Source: Luteibacter sp. OK325
Lineage (GTDB): Bacteria > Pseudomonadota > Gammaproteobacteria > Xanthomonadales > Rhodanobacteraceae
Reading direction: 5' to 3'
Length of the DNA stretch: 64,000 nt
NCBI RefSeq assembly: GCF_003050935.1
Contig: NZ_QAOX01000002.1
Location: forward strand, 496,001 to 560,000
Part shown: in pieces, positions 1 through 8,640 of the stretch
How the letters are laid out: each line of letters starts with the position of its first letter
Position numbering within the stretch: position 1 is the first letter of the stretch
Program-made: the position numbers and the translations under genes
Notes under the pieces: model-generated
What the model was told of the DNA's origin: nothing
Database searches by the model: none
What the model saw: only the letters and a program-made list of their open reading frames with translations

Positions 1-1093
1 GCTCGCGGGCTACGATCTTGCCGTTGCTGCCGTCGATCCAGTGGATGTGGCCGTCGAGATCGCCGACCACCGCGTACTTGCCCTGCGCCGCAGGACCGGT
101 GAGCCAGCGGTACTTCAGGTCACCCTGCTTCCAGATATTGGCGCCGGTCGACTTGTCGAAAGCGAACACCTGGGACTCGTCGTCCACGCCGTAGACGGCG
201 TTTTCGTGCACGTCCAGCGAGGTGAAGGTCGAGAAGCCGTGGTTCCACAGCGGGCGACCGCTGGGGCCGTCGATCGCGGTCAGCTGACCGTGATATGCCG
301 CACCGTAGAGGGTGGCACCGTCGAGGACGAGCGCGCCATCGGCGTCGCTCAGGCGATCGATTTCGGTACGGCCTTCGCCGGTGGCGAGGGTCTGCTCCCA
401 GAGCTTCTCGCCGTTGTCGAGACGGATGGCGGTGAGCTTGCCGGCGTCGGTGCCCATGAACACGACGCCGTTGGCGACGAGCAGGCGGCCGTTGCCACGC
501 AGGCTGAGCAGCGGCACCACGGCCTGGTCGTAGGCCCAGCGACGTTCGCCGGTGGTGGTGTCGATGCCATAGACGCGACCGTCGTTGCAGCGAACCACGA
601 CGAGGTCGCCGACGATGACCGGCGCAGTGATGACTTCCGAGGAAACCTCGGCAGCCCAGCGACGCTCGCCGTCCTTCGCGTTGATGCCGTACAGATGGCC
701 GTCGAGCGTGCCGATGGCGACCAGGTCACCCGCGGCGCCCGGGCCACCCGAGAAACGGGCGTCTTCGCGCTTGTCATCGCCCCAGCCGAACCAGCCGTGC
801 TGGCGGATGCTCTTGGACCACAGCTTCTTGCCGGTCGAGGCTTCGAAAGCCGCGATCTTTCCGTCGGTGCTGGCGGCGTAGACAACGCCGTCGACAACCG
901 CAGGACGCATGCGTACGCCGGACTCCGCCGCACCGTCACCGATGCTGGACTTCCACAGGCGCTGGACCTTGACGGTCGGCTCGAACTTCTTGTCGAGCGG
1001 GGTCGGCGGTTCGACGTTTTCCTTCTTGAACGAATGGCAGCCGGCCAGAACGACCAGCGACGAAGTCAACGCGATTGCCCAAAAACGTTTCAT
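1..1093 (-). CDS. bamB: Outer membrane protein assembly factor BamB (partial, C-terminus off the window)
   Basis: Lipoprotein of the BAM complex, which inserts beta-barrel proteins into the outer membrane. The ATG at 1093 opens a protein with a short signal peptide and lipobox LAGC (Cys at about residue 19), followed by PQQ/beta-propeller repeats of the form GxxxW (GKKLWSKS, GERRWAAE, GERRWAYD). About 364 residues are visible and the rest lies beyond the left edge, so completeness cannot be judged. The start overlaps the yfgM stop as ATGA, implying translational coupling. The yfgM-bamB order is standard in gammaproteobacteria, where der usually follows. Confidence 0.95.
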   Translation of the reverse strand, partial: MKRFWAIALTSSLVVLAGCHSFKKENVEPPTPLDKKFEPTVKVQRLWKSSIGDGAAESGVRMRPAVVDGVVYAASTDGKIAAFEASTGKKLWSKSIRQHGWFGWGDDKREDARFSGGPGAAGDLVAIGTLDGHLYGINAKDGERRWAAEVSSEVITAPVIVGDLVVVRCNDGRVYGIDTTTGERRWAYDQAVVPLLSLRGNGRLLVANGVVFMGTDAGKLTAIRLDNGEKLWEQTLATGEGRTEIDRLSDADGALVLDGATLYGAAYHGQLTAIDGPSGRPLWNHGFSTFTSLDVHENAVYGVDDESQVFAFDKSTGANIWKQGDLKYRWLTGPAAQGKYAVVGDLDGHIHWIDGSNGKIVARE

Positions 1094-1740
1094 GCACCCT
1101 GCTTCCCGGCCACTGCCAGATCATCGAGCTTCGTTTGAACCACACCGCGCTGCGGTGCGCTGTCGCCCATCGCGGCGATCGCCGCCTGATAGGCTTTGCG
1201 TGCGTCGTCGTGGCGTCCAAGCTTGACCAGCGCATCGCCACGGAGTTCCTGTGCGATCGCAGCGAACGACTTGCCTTGCATGGCGTCGAGCGTCGCGATG
1301 GCTTCTTCTGCCTTGCCCTGGGCGAACTTCAGCTGCGCCATGCGCAGATCGACCAGGGATTTGAGCGTTTCGTCCTTGGCATGGGCTTTGGCCCATTCCA
1401 GGTCACCACCGACCTTGTCCAGCTGACCGGCGACCAGATTGCGCTGGGCACGTTCGCTGGCGGCAAATACCGACCAGGCGGTGTCCGGGTAGTCCTTCAA
1501 CAGACCCTCGGTGCGCACGTCGATCTCGGTGGCTTTGTTCTGGGCAACGGCCAGCTGCAACGCCGTGTAATCGCTGGCGGCGGCCTGCTCATGACCGGCG
1601 CGATGGGACTTCCACTGCTGCCAGCCGAAGATCAGCACCAGGCCAAGCACGATGCCGACGAGGATGGACACGCCATTCTTGCGAAGCCATTGCTGGACTC
1701 GCTCGCCCTGCTCGTAATCGTCGTATACGTCGAAAGACAT
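1090..1740 (-). CDS. yfgM: YfgM-type ancillary SecYEG translocon subunit (TPR-like inner membrane protein)
   Basis: A 216-residue membrane-anchored protein. The N-terminus MSFDVYDDYEQGERVQQW is typical of the YfgM/TPR_21 family. One membrane segment lies at about residues 24-42, followed by a periplasmic helical domain with TPR-like repeats. In E. coli YfgM binds the SecYEG translocon and the chaperone PpiD. The ATG at 1740 is preferred to an upstream start because it gives the family N-terminus. The stop overlaps the bamB start. The E. coli neighbours hisS and ispG are not between this gene and rodZ here. Confidence 0.93.
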   Translation of the reverse strand: MSFDVYDDYEQGERVQQWLRKNGVSILVGIVLGLVLIFGWQQWKSHRAGHEQAAASDYTALQLAVAQNKATEIDVRTEGLLKDYPDTAWSVFAASERAQRNLVAGQLDKVGGDLEWAKAHAKDETLKSLVDLRMAQLKFAQGKAEEAIATLDAMQGKSFAAIAQELRGDALVKLGRHDDARKAYQAAIAAMGDSAPQRGVVQTKLDDLAVAGKQGA

Positions 1741-1844
1741 GCAATCACCCACTGCGCTCCGCGCAGCCAAACTTTGGAGGGAACGAGCCCACACCGGCCA
1801 TCAGCGATGGAGTGGCATGGATCAATAGGTAAGGATAACCGAAA

Positions 1845-1866
1845 GCGCGGGCCGGCGGGCCCGCGC
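1845..1866 (-). other. GC-rich hairpin between rodZ and yfgM
   Basis: A perfect 9-bp stem (GCGCGGGCC / GGCCCGCGC) with a 4-nt loop lies 27 bp beyond the rodZ stop in the 152-bp gap before yfgM. No T-run follows on the minus strand, so it may be an mRNA-stabilising or attenuating hairpin rather than a full intrinsic terminator. Confidence 0.35.
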
Positions 1867-1892
1867 GAACACGCTACGGTCGCGGAAACCGG

Positions 1893-2963
1893 TCAGTACG
1901 AGACCGGCGCCGCCTTGCCGTCGTGGATATCGACGCGGAAGCGAGCCACGTTGGCACGACGGAAGGTGTCGATCTCCACCGGCTGGCCGTCGATCGTGGC
2001 CTGGGCGCCCGCGGCGTTGCCGATGCGGACGTCGAGGGTCTTGTCGCTGCGGTAGGACTTCTGCGTGCCGGCCGGCAGGATGCCGTATTCGAGACGCGAA
2101 CCATCCGAGGCAGTGACCTCGACCCAGCTCGCCGAAGGCAGGCTGAGCGTGAGGCCGTGCGCGCCTACGCCATTATTGGCGGGGTCCGCTGCGGAGGGCG
2201 GAGCCGTGGCAGTCACCAGGGGTGACTTGGCGGCGCTGTGATCAAGCGGCGGGAACATGGCCATCGAGGCGAGCAGCGGCTGCTGATCCTCGGCGCGCGG
2301 CTCGGCCACCGGAGCCGGTTTGCTTTCCGTCGTGGTGGCAACGAGGCCGCTCGACGAAGCCGGCGAAGGCGCGTCCTGCTGGGCCACCGGCGCGGCATCC
2401 AACGGTGCGAGACGGGCCATGTCGCGGTCGAGCGTGCCGCGCACGCCCAACCAGACCATCGGAACCACGATGACCGCCGTGAGCACGACATAGGTCGCCG
2501 CGGTCACGTAGCGCTCGAGCAGGTAGCGCGAGTGCGAAACGCCACCGGTGACCACGAGATCGGGCTGGCGGGGCGTCATGCGGGCGAGCTCGACCTGGAT
2601 GGCCTCCTCGTCGACGCCGACGTAACGGCCGTATTTGGTCAGGTAACCGGCCAGGTAGACCTGGTAATCGATACCACCGTATTCACCGGCTTCGAGCTGG
2701 CGAATCAGGCGTGTCGGCAGGCGCAATGCCTGGCCGCAGGCCTCGACGGTGTAGCCACGCGCCTCACGGGCCGCGCGCAGGCGCGACCCGAAGCCCGGGT
2801 CCGCGACGTGATCGATGAGCACGCGGCTGGCCTCGTTGGCGTTTGCCTCGGTCTGCGGGTCCATGGCTTCCTCCCTGGGTGCATGTGGCTCGATGCCTGC
2901 GAACAAGTCCTGCTCGCGACCGTCCTGACCCGATGAATTCGAATTCGAAGATACTGGAGTCAT
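1893..2963 (-). CDS. rodZ: RodZ-like cytoskeletal protein (HTH domain, one membrane segment, periplasmic DUF4115)
   Basis: A 356-residue bitopic membrane protein. A Cro/C1-type helix-turn-helix spans about residues 60-125 (FGSRLRAAREARGYTVEAC...), one membrane segment lies near residues 156-174, then a Pro/Ala-rich linker and a C-terminal DUF4115 beta domain at about 260-350 (LTLSLPSASWVEVTASDGS). RodZ links MreB to the peptidoglycan elongation machinery and shapes the cell. The ATG at 2963 overlaps the pilF stop as ATGA. A later ATG at 2864 is possible and would remove a variable 33-residue extension. Confidence 0.92.
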   Translation of the reverse strand: MTPVSSNSNSSGQDGREQDLFAGIEPHAPREEAMDPQTEANANEASRVLIDHVADPGFGSRLRAAREARGYTVEACGQALRLPTRLIRQLEAGEYGGIDYQVYLAGYLTKYGRYVGVDEEAIQVELARMTPRQPDLVVTGGVSHSRYLLERYVTAATYVVLTAVIVVPMVWLGVRGTLDRDMARLAPLDAAPVAQQDAPSPASSSGLVATTTESKPAPVAEPRAEDQQPLLASMAMFPPLDHSAAKSPLVTATAPPSAADPANNGVGAHGLTLSLPSASWVEVTASDGSRLEYGILPAGTQKSYRSDKTLDVRIGNAAGAQATIDGQPVEIDTFRRANVARFRVDIHDGKAAPVSY

Positions 2964-3730
2964 TGACGTGCGGTGGCTTCGAGTGCACGCGCGGGTTCCG
3001 AATCCGGGAACTTTTCGCGCAAGCGTTTGGCGTAGTCCTGGGCGGCCTCCCCGTCGCCCAGACGGAGCTCGATATCGTGACCGAGCTTCAAAGCGGTCGG
3101 ACTCGGCTGACCCTGCGCCTCTAAGCGCTGCAGGAAAGCACGAGCCCTGAAAGCATCGTTCTTAAGGTACAACACGTTCGCCATCTGATACAGAGCATCG
3201 GGGTTGTTGGGATTACGGTCCAGCGCCTTCCGGAAGTAAACCTCGGCGCCATCGTAATCCTTCGAACCCAGCAGGCAGGTGCCGGCATTGGTCATGGCGA
3301 GGTCCGGGGTCTCATAGAACGGGTCGGCCAGCGCCCGATCGAAGTAAACCCGGGATTCCCCCGCCCGACCCTGCTTGCACAGAAATACCGCCAGATTGTT
3401 GTTGAGCGAACCCTTCTTCGGGTCCAGCTCCACCGCCCTGCGGTAATTCAGTTCGGCATTGACCGGATCGTTGATCTTTTCATAAAGCACGCCGAGCACG
3501 GTGCGGGCCGGCGCGTAGTTCGGGTCGAACTGGATGGCCTGCTGCAGTTTCTCCATGGCGCCCTTGAGGTCGCCCTGCTGCATGTAACGCTGCCCGAGTT
3601 CGGTGTGAACCTCGGCCCCCTTGGCCCTTTCGTCGGCGGCCGTCGTGGGTTTCAGCCCCGACTCCCCGCCCACACAGCCTGCGCACGCAAACGCGAGCGC
3701 AGCCACCATCCCCCACCGCTCAAGCCGCAT
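2960..3730 (-). CDS. pilF: Type IV pilus biogenesis/stability lipoprotein PilF (PilW)
   Basis: A 256-residue outer membrane lipoprotein with lipobox ACAGC (Cys19) and tandem TPR repeats over roughly residues 45-200 ([54 protein letters not shown]). In Pseudomonas and relatives PilF is the pilotin needed for PilQ secretin multimerisation. It overlaps rlmN upstream by 11 bp and rodZ downstream by 4 bp, so it sits mid-operon. The rlmN-pilF-rodZ order is common in Pseudomonas and xanthomonads. Confidence 0.93.
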   Translation of the reverse strand: MRLERWGMVAALAFACAGCVGGESGLKPTTAADERAKGAEVHTELGQRYMQQGDLKGAMEKLQQAIQFDPNYAPARTVLGVLYEKINDPVNAELNYRRAVELDPKKGSLNNNLAVFLCKQGRAGESRVYFDRALADPFYETPDLAMTNAGTCLLGSKDYDGAEVYFRKALDRNPNNPDALYQMANVLYLKNDAFRARAFLQRLEAQGQPSPTALKLGHDIELRLGDGEAAQDYAKRLREKFPDSEPARALEATARQ

Positions 3731-4844
3731 TCACCACTCCCTCTTCGAGTTTCTTGCGGAATTCCGCCTGACGGCGGGTGCGATCCACGACCTGCCCCTT
3801 CAGCTGGCCACACGCGGCGTCGATGTCGTCACCGCGCGTGCGACGCAGCATGGTGAGAACGCCGGCGTTGAGCAACTGGGTCTGGAAGTTGCGGATCTCG
3901 TCCGGACCCGAACGTTCGAAACGCGTCCCCGGGAACGGATTGAACGGAATCAGGTTGACCTTGTTCACACCCGGCAGTCGACGCATGAACTTGATCAGCT
4001 GACGCGCATGCTCGGGCTTGTCGTTCACGCCCTTCATGAGCGTGTACTCGAAGGTGATCGTCGTGCGCGGCGCGCGGTTGATGTAGCGCTCGCACGCGGC
4101 GGCCAGTTCGGCCAGCGGGTAACGCTTGTTGAGCGGGACCAGCTCGGTACGCAGCTCGTCGTTGGCTGCATGCAGCGACACTGCGAGGGAGACATCGCTC
4201 TCGACCGAGAGTTTGTCGATCATCGGCACGAGGCCGGCCGTGGACAGCGTGACGCGCTTGCCGGCCAGGCCGAAGCCCAGGTCGTCGCGCATCAGGCTCA
4301 TGGCCTTGACCACGTTGTCGAAGTTCAGCAGCGGCTCGCCCATGCCCATCATCACGACATTGGTGATACGGCGCTGCTGGTGCGGCACGTTGCCGAGATG
4401 TTTGGCCGCGACCCATACCTGGCCGATGATCTCGGCAGTGGAAAGGTTGCGGGAAAAACCCTGGGTTGCCGTGGAACAGAACTGGCAGTTCAGGGCGCAG
4501 CCGACCTGCGACGACACGCAAAGCGTGCCGCGGGTCGGCTCCGGGATGTAAACGGTTTCGATGGCGTTGCCGCCATCCATGCCGAGCAGCCACTTCTGCG
4601 TGCCGTCGACCGCGGTCTTCTCGAACGCGGTCTTCGGTGGGCCGACGTAGCAGCTGGCACTGAGCTTTTCACGCAACGCCTTGCCGACATCGGTCATGTT
4701 CTCGAAATCGCTTTCGAGACGGTGGTAGATCCACTTCATGACCTGCTCGGCGCGATACGGCTTCTCGCCGAGCTCCGCGAAGAAATCGCGCAGCCCCTTG
4801 CGATCGAAATCGAGCAGGTTGACCTTGTCAGCAGGGGTGTTCAC
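3720..4844 (-). CDS. rlmN: Dual-specificity RNA methyltransferase RlmN
   Basis: A 374-residue radical-SAM enzyme that methylates C2 of A2503 in 23S rRNA and A37 in certain tRNAs. The CxxxCxxC cluster motif is at residues 116-123 (CALNCQFC). The C-terminal catalytic Cys is at about residue 345 (DIDAACGQL), and the family signatures GMGEPLLN and [10 protein letters not shown] are present. The length fits the family. The ATG at 4844 lies 8 bp after the ndk stop, so both genes probably share a transcript. Confidence 0.97.
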   Translation of the reverse strand: MNTPADKVNLLDFDRKGLRDFFAELGEKPYRAEQVMKWIYHRLESDFENMTDVGKALREKLSASCYVGPPKTAFEKTAVDGTQKWLLGMDGGNAIETVYIPEPTRGTLCVSSQVGCALNCQFCSTATQGFSRNLSTAEIIGQVWVAAKHLGNVPHQQRRITNVVMMGMGEPLLNFDNVVKAMSLMRDDLGFGLAGKRVTLSTAGLVPMIDKLSVESDVSLAVSLHAANDELRTELVPLNKRYPLAELAAACERYINRAPRTTITFEYTLMKGVNDKPEHARQLIKFMRRLPGVNKVNLIPFNPFPGTRFERSGPDEIRNFQTQLLNAGVLTMLRRTRGDDIDAACGQLKGQVVDRTRRQAEFRKKLEEGVVNAA

Positions 4845-4852
4845 GGCGTTAC

Positions 4853-5278
4853 TCAGTGCGAAACGACGTCCGAGTCGTTGAAGAAGAACTTGATCTCGAT
4901 GGCGGCGTTCTCTGCCGAATCCGAACCGTGGACGGCGTTGGCGTCGATCGAATCGGCGAAGTCGGCGCGGATCGTGCCCGCAGCGGCTTCCTTCGGATTG
5001 GTGGCACCCATGAGGTCGCGGTTCTTCAGAACAGCGCCTTCGCCTTCGAGAGCCTGGATCATCACCGGGCCGGAGATCATGAAGGCAACGAGGTCGTTGA
5101 AGAAACCACGTTCCTTATGAACGGCATAGAAGCCCTCGGCCTCTTCCTTGGTCAGCTGCTTCATCCTGGCGGCGACGACCTTGAGGCCGGCCTTCTCGAA
5201 GCGGGAGAGGATTTCACCGATGACGTTCTTCTTGACGGCGTCGGGCTTGATGATCGAAAGGGTGCGCTCCAGCGCCAT
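4853..5278 (-). CDS. ndk: Nucleoside diphosphate kinase
   Basis: A 141-residue enzyme that transfers the gamma-phosphate between nucleoside tri- and diphosphates through a phosphohistidine. The active-site motif NAVHGSDS places the catalytic His at residue 117; the N-terminus [12 protein letters not shown] is characteristic and the length is normal. It is the first gene of the minus-strand run down to bamB. Its promoter should lie in the 245-bp gap shared with the divergent regulator at 5524. Confidence 0.97.
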   Translation of the reverse strand: MALERTLSIIKPDAVKKNVIGEILSRFEKAGLKVVAARMKQLTKEEAEGFYAVHKERGFFNDLVAFMISGPVMIQALEGEGAVLKNRDLMGATNPKEAAAGTIRADFADSIDANAVHGSDSAENAAIEIKFFFNDSDVVSH

Positions 5279-5447
5279 ACGGATGCTCCGGGGAAATGGG
5301 AAAAGAAAAAATAGTATGCCAGCGCCTCTGGGGACGCCTGGTGAAAGTCTGGGGCTAAAGCCGTCGCGAATGACGGACTTAGCTCACGAAATCTTGACAG
5401 ATTCTAGCTCAATCGCAAGCCGTTTGCAGCGATGTGCGGTTGCCGGA

Positions 5448-5477
5448 TTGACCGGCCGGCGGGCGCGGGCGTATTCT
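5448..5477 (+). promoter_or_regulatory. Sigma-70-type promoter for the psrA-fadBA operon
   Basis: TTGACC (5448-5453) and TATTCT (5472-5477) are separated by 18 bp, about 50 bp upstream of the regulator start. The last base of the -10 element is the first base of the operator palindrome, so a bound repressor would block RNA polymerase. This is a by-eye match. Confidence 0.5.
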
Positions 5478-5492
5478 CAAACGATCGTTTGA
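5477..5492. promoter_or_regulatory. PsrA-type operator (perfect 16-bp palindrome)
   Basis: The sequence TCAAACGATCGTTTGA is a perfect inverted repeat. It fits the published Pseudomonas PsrA box (G/C)AAAC-N2-4-GTTT(G/C), here with a 4-bp spacer. It overlaps the -10 element and expected start site of the operon whose first gene is a PsrA-like regulator, which argues for autorepression relieved by long-chain acyl ligands. Confidence 0.7.
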
Positions 5493-5523
5493 TTCTTACC
5501 TCCCGCCTCCGGAGTCCGCCGAT

Positions 5524-6186
5524 ATGACGAGCGCACCGTACGCGTCCCGCGAACGCAGCACCAAGGAGCGGATCCTTGGCGCGGCCGAGGCCCTTTTTGC
5601 CACCCACGGCTTTGCCGGGGCCTCGCTGCGCCAGGTCACGGCGGCCGCCCGGGTCAACCTGGCCGCGGTGAATTACCACTTCGGCTCCAAGGATAAGCTC
5701 ATCGAGGAGGTGTTCCGTCGCCGCCTGGACGAGCTGAACACCCGTCGCCTGGCCGCGCTGGCCAAGGTCGCAGGCCAGGAAGACACCTCCCTGGAGGATG
5801 TCCTGGACGCTTATATCCGGCCCGCGCTGGACCTCTCCCGCAACGACGGCGGCGGGGCCGCCTTCGTCCGTGTCCTGGCCCGGGCCTACGCCGAGCACAA
5901 CGAGACCCTGCGCAAGTTCCTGTCGGAGAACTATGGCCACGTATTGCGTCAGTTCGCCGGCGAGTTCGCCCGGCTGCTGCCCGGGCTGGCCAAGGAAGAG
6001 ATCTACTGGCGGCTGGACATCGTCACCGGCGCCCTGACCTACGCCATGGCCGACTTCGGCGTGATCCAGCGCAAGAATGACGTCGACGAGCGCGACCACC
6101 GCGAAACCGCCGCCGAGCACCTGATTCGCTTCGCCGCCGCCGGCCTGCGCAACCCTTCCGTTTCGACCTCCACGGCCACTCGCTGA
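5524..6186 (+). CDS. psrA: TetR-family regulator of fatty acid oxidation, PsrA-like
   Basis: A 220-residue repressor-type protein. The N-terminal TetR helix-turn-helix spans about residues 13-60 (ERILGAAEALFATHGFAG...VNLAAVNYHFGSKDKLIEEVF), very similar to Pseudomonas PsrA, and is followed by a helical ligand domain with the family motif EEIYWRLDIVTGALTYAM. PsrA represses fadBA-type genes and is released by long-chain fatty acids. A perfect PsrA-box palindrome lies 32 bp upstream, and the beta-oxidation genes begin 33 bp downstream, so the three genes are probably one autoregulated operon. Confidence 0.85.
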   Translation: MTSAPYASRERSTKERILGAAEALFATHGFAGASLRQVTAAARVNLAAVNYHFGSKDKLIEEVFRRRLDELNTRRLAALAKVAGQEDTSLEDVLDAYIRPALDLSRNDGGGAAFVRVLARAYAEHNETLRKFLSENYGHVLRQFAGEFARLLPGLAKEEIYWRLDIVTGALTYAMADFGVIQRKNDVDERDHRETAAEHLIRFAAAGLRNPSVSTSTATR

Positions 6187-6219
6187 CCGCGGACGATCCT
6201 TTGCACCCCGGAGATCACC

Positions 6220-8589
6220 ATGACCGCAACACCGTTACGCATTCGCAAGGCCGCGGTACTCGGCGCCGGCGTCATGGGCGCGCAGATTGCCGCGCACCTG
6301 ACGAACGCCAACGTGGAAACCGTGCTGTTCGACCTTCCCTCGAAGGAAGGCCCGAAGAGTGGTATCGCCCTCAAGGCCATCGCCAACCTGGCCAAGCTCT
6401 CGCCGGCACCGCTGGCCGAGAAGGGCCTGGCCGCGGCGATCATCCCGGCCAACTACGAGGATGATCTTGCCCTGCTGGCCGATGTGGACCTGGTGATCGA
6501 AGCGATCGCCGAGCGGATGGACTGGAAGCTCGACCTCTACCAGAAGATCGCACCGCACGTGTCCGCGACCGCCGTCCTGGCCAGCAATACCTCGGGCCTG
6601 TCGATCAACGGCCTGGCCGAGGCATTGCCGGAAGAGATGCGCCACCGCTTCACCGGCGTGCATTTCTTCAACCCGCCGCGCTACATGCACCTGGTCGAGC
6701 TGATCCCGACCCGCCTCACCGAAAAGGGCGTGCTGGAAGGCCTCGAAGCTTTCCTGACGACCACGCTCGGCAAGGGCGTCGTGTATGCCAAGGACACCCC
6801 GAACTTCATCGGTAACCGCATCGGCGTGTTCTCGATGCTCTCCACCATGCACCACACCGAAAAGTTCGGCCTCGGCTTCGACACCGCCGACGCGCTGACC
6901 GGTCCGGCCATTGGCCGCCCGAAGAGCGCCACCTACCGCACGGCGGACGTGGTTGGCCTGGACACCCTCGCGCACGTGGTCAAGACCATGGGCGACACCC
7001 TGCCCGACGACCCGTGGCACACGTACTTCCAGCCGCCGGTGTGGCTGAAGGGCCTGATCGACAAGGGTGCGTTGGGCCAGAAGACCGGCGCCGGCTTCTA
7101 CCGCAAGGCCGGCAAGGACATCGTGGTGCTCGACCTGCAGAAGCAGGATTACCGCGTGTCCGAGCAGAAGGCCTCGGACGAAGTCAGCGCCATCCTCGCC
7201 ATCAAGGACCCTGCCGAGAAGTTCGCGAAGCTGCGCGCCTCGTCGGATCCGCAGGCGCAGTTCCTCTGGGCGGTTTTCCGCGACCTCTTCCACTACACCG
7301 CCTATCACCTGGCCGATATTGCCGAGACGGCGCGTGATGTCGACTTCGCCATCCGCTGGGGTTACGGCTGGAAGCTCGGTCCGTTCGAACTGTGGCAAGC
7401 AGCCGGCTGGCAGCAGATCGCCGGTTGGATCGCCGAGGACATCGCCGCCGGCAAGACCATGAGCAGCGCACCCCTGCCCGCCTGGGTCACCGACGGCCGC
7501 ACCGGCGTCCACGGCAAGGCCGGTTCGTACTCGGCCAGCGCCAACGCCGAGAAACCGCGTTCAACGCATCCGGTCTATAAGCGCCAGGCCTTCCCGGATC
7601 CGATCCTCGGCGAGAAGTTCGACCAGGGCACCACGGTCTGGGAGAACGATGGCGTGCGCCTGTGGACCAGCGGTGACGGCATCGGCGTGATCTCGTTCAA
7701 GACCAAGATGCACACGGTGAACGACCACGTGCTCGACGGTATCCAGCACGCGATCGGCCTTGCCGAACAGCAGTTCCGCGGTGTCGTGCTCTGGCAGCCG
7801 TCCGAGCCGTTCTCGGCCGGTGCGGACCTGAAGGGCGCGCTGGGCCTGCTGCAGGCCGGCAAGCTGGCGGAGTTCGAAGCCATGGTGGCGAACTTCCAGG
7901 CCACCAGCATGCGTATCAAGTATTCGCTGGTACCGGTCGTGGCCGCGGTGCGCGGTCTCGCCCTCGGCGGTGGCTGCGAGTTCCAGATGCACTCGGCACG
8001 CACGGTCGCGGCACTGGAAAGCTATATCGGCCTGGTCGAGGCCGGCGTGGGCCTGCTGCCGGCCGGTGGTGGCCTGAAGGAATTCGCCGTGCGCGCATGG
8101 CAGGCAAATCCGGAAGACCCGTTCGAATACCTGAAGAAGATCTTCGAGACCGTGGCGATGGCGAAAGTCTCGACCAGTGCGATCGAAGCGAAGTCCCTGG
8201 GTCTGCTGCGCAAGGACGACATCATCGTCTTCAATACCTACGAAGTGCTGCATGTCGCCAAGGCCCAGGCAATTGCTTTGGCTGAGTCCGGTTATCGCCC
8301 GCCGATGCCGGCGCGCGCCATCACGGCCGCCGGCGATACCTCCACGGCGACGTTCAAGGCCTCGCTGGCGAACATGGCCGAGGGTTACTTCGCCTCGCCG
8401 CATGACATCGACATCGCCAGCCGCATCGCCGACACCCTCTCGGGCGGCCGGATCGAGCGCGGTTCACCGGTGGACGAAACCTGGCTGCTCGCGCTCGAGC
8501 GTCGCCACTTCGTCGACCTGGCGCAGACCGAAAAGACCCAGGCCCGTATCGCGCACACGATGACGACGGGGAAGCCGCTGCGTAACTGA
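6220..8589 (+). CDS. Bifunctional 3-hydroxyacyl-CoA dehydrogenase / enoyl-CoA hydratase (FadN-type domain order)
   Basis: A 789-residue beta-oxidation enzyme catalysing hydration of enoyl-CoA and oxidation of 3-hydroxyacyl-CoA. The NAD-binding dehydrogenase comes first (GAGVMG at about residues 15-20, then SNTSGLSI and the catalytic-His segment FTGVHFFNPPR). The crotonase domain is in the last half (GADLKGAL, oxyanion region LALGGGCE, and VEAGVGLLPAGGG carrying the second Glu). This order and length match Bacillus FadN rather than E. coli FadB, where the hydratase is N-terminal. It is followed after 51 bp by its thiolase partner. Confidence 0.93.
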   Translation: MTATPLRIRKAAVLGAGVMGAQIAAHLTNANVETVLFDLPSKEGPKSGIALKAIANLAKLSPAPLAEKGLAAAIIPANYEDDLALLADVDLVIEAIAERMDWKLDLYQKIAPHVSATAVLASNTSGLSINGLAEALPEEMRHRFTGVHFFNPPRYMHLVELIPTRLTEKGVLEGLEAFLTTTLGKGVVYAKDTPNFIGNRIGVFSMLSTMHHTEKFGLGFDTADALTGPAIGRPKSATYRTADVVGLDTLAHVVKTMGDTLPDDPWHTYFQPPVWLKGLIDKGALGQKTGAGFYRKAGKDIVVLDLQKQDYRVSEQKASDEVSAILAIKDPAEKFAKLRASSDPQAQFLWAVFRDLFHYTAYHLADIAETARDVDFAIRWGYGWKLGPFELWQAAGWQQIAGWIAEDIAAGKTMSSAPLPAWVTDGRTGVHGKAGSYSASANAEKPRSTHPVYKRQAFPDPILGEKFDQGTTVWENDGVRLWTSGDGIGVISFKTKMHTVNDHVLDGIQHAIGLAEQQFRGVVLWQPSEPFSAGADLKGALGLLQAGKLAEFEAMVANFQATSMRIKYSLVPVVAAVRGLALGGGCEFQMHSARTVAALESYIGLVEAGVGLLPAGGGLKEFAVRAWQANPEDPFEYLKKIFETVAMAKVSTSAIEAKSLGLLRKDDIIVFNTYEVLHVAKAQAIALAESGYRPPMPARAITAAGDTSTATFKASLANMAEGYFASPHDIDIASRIADTLSGGRIERGSPVDETWLLALERRHFVDLAQTEKTQARIAHTMTTGKPLRN

Positions 8590-8640
8590 CGCGCCACGCG
8601 CTCTTACGCAACCGACCTTCCCACTTAAAGGAACCACCCC

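Noticed and set aside
1845-1866. Hairpin after rodZ as an intrinsic terminator
   Set aside because: Strong stem but no T-run on the transcribed side; kept only as a hairpin.
5394-5399. TTGACA upstream of the PsrA-like regulator as the -35 element
   Set aside because: No acceptable -10 sequence follows at 16-18 bp; the pair 5448-5453/5472-5477 fits better.
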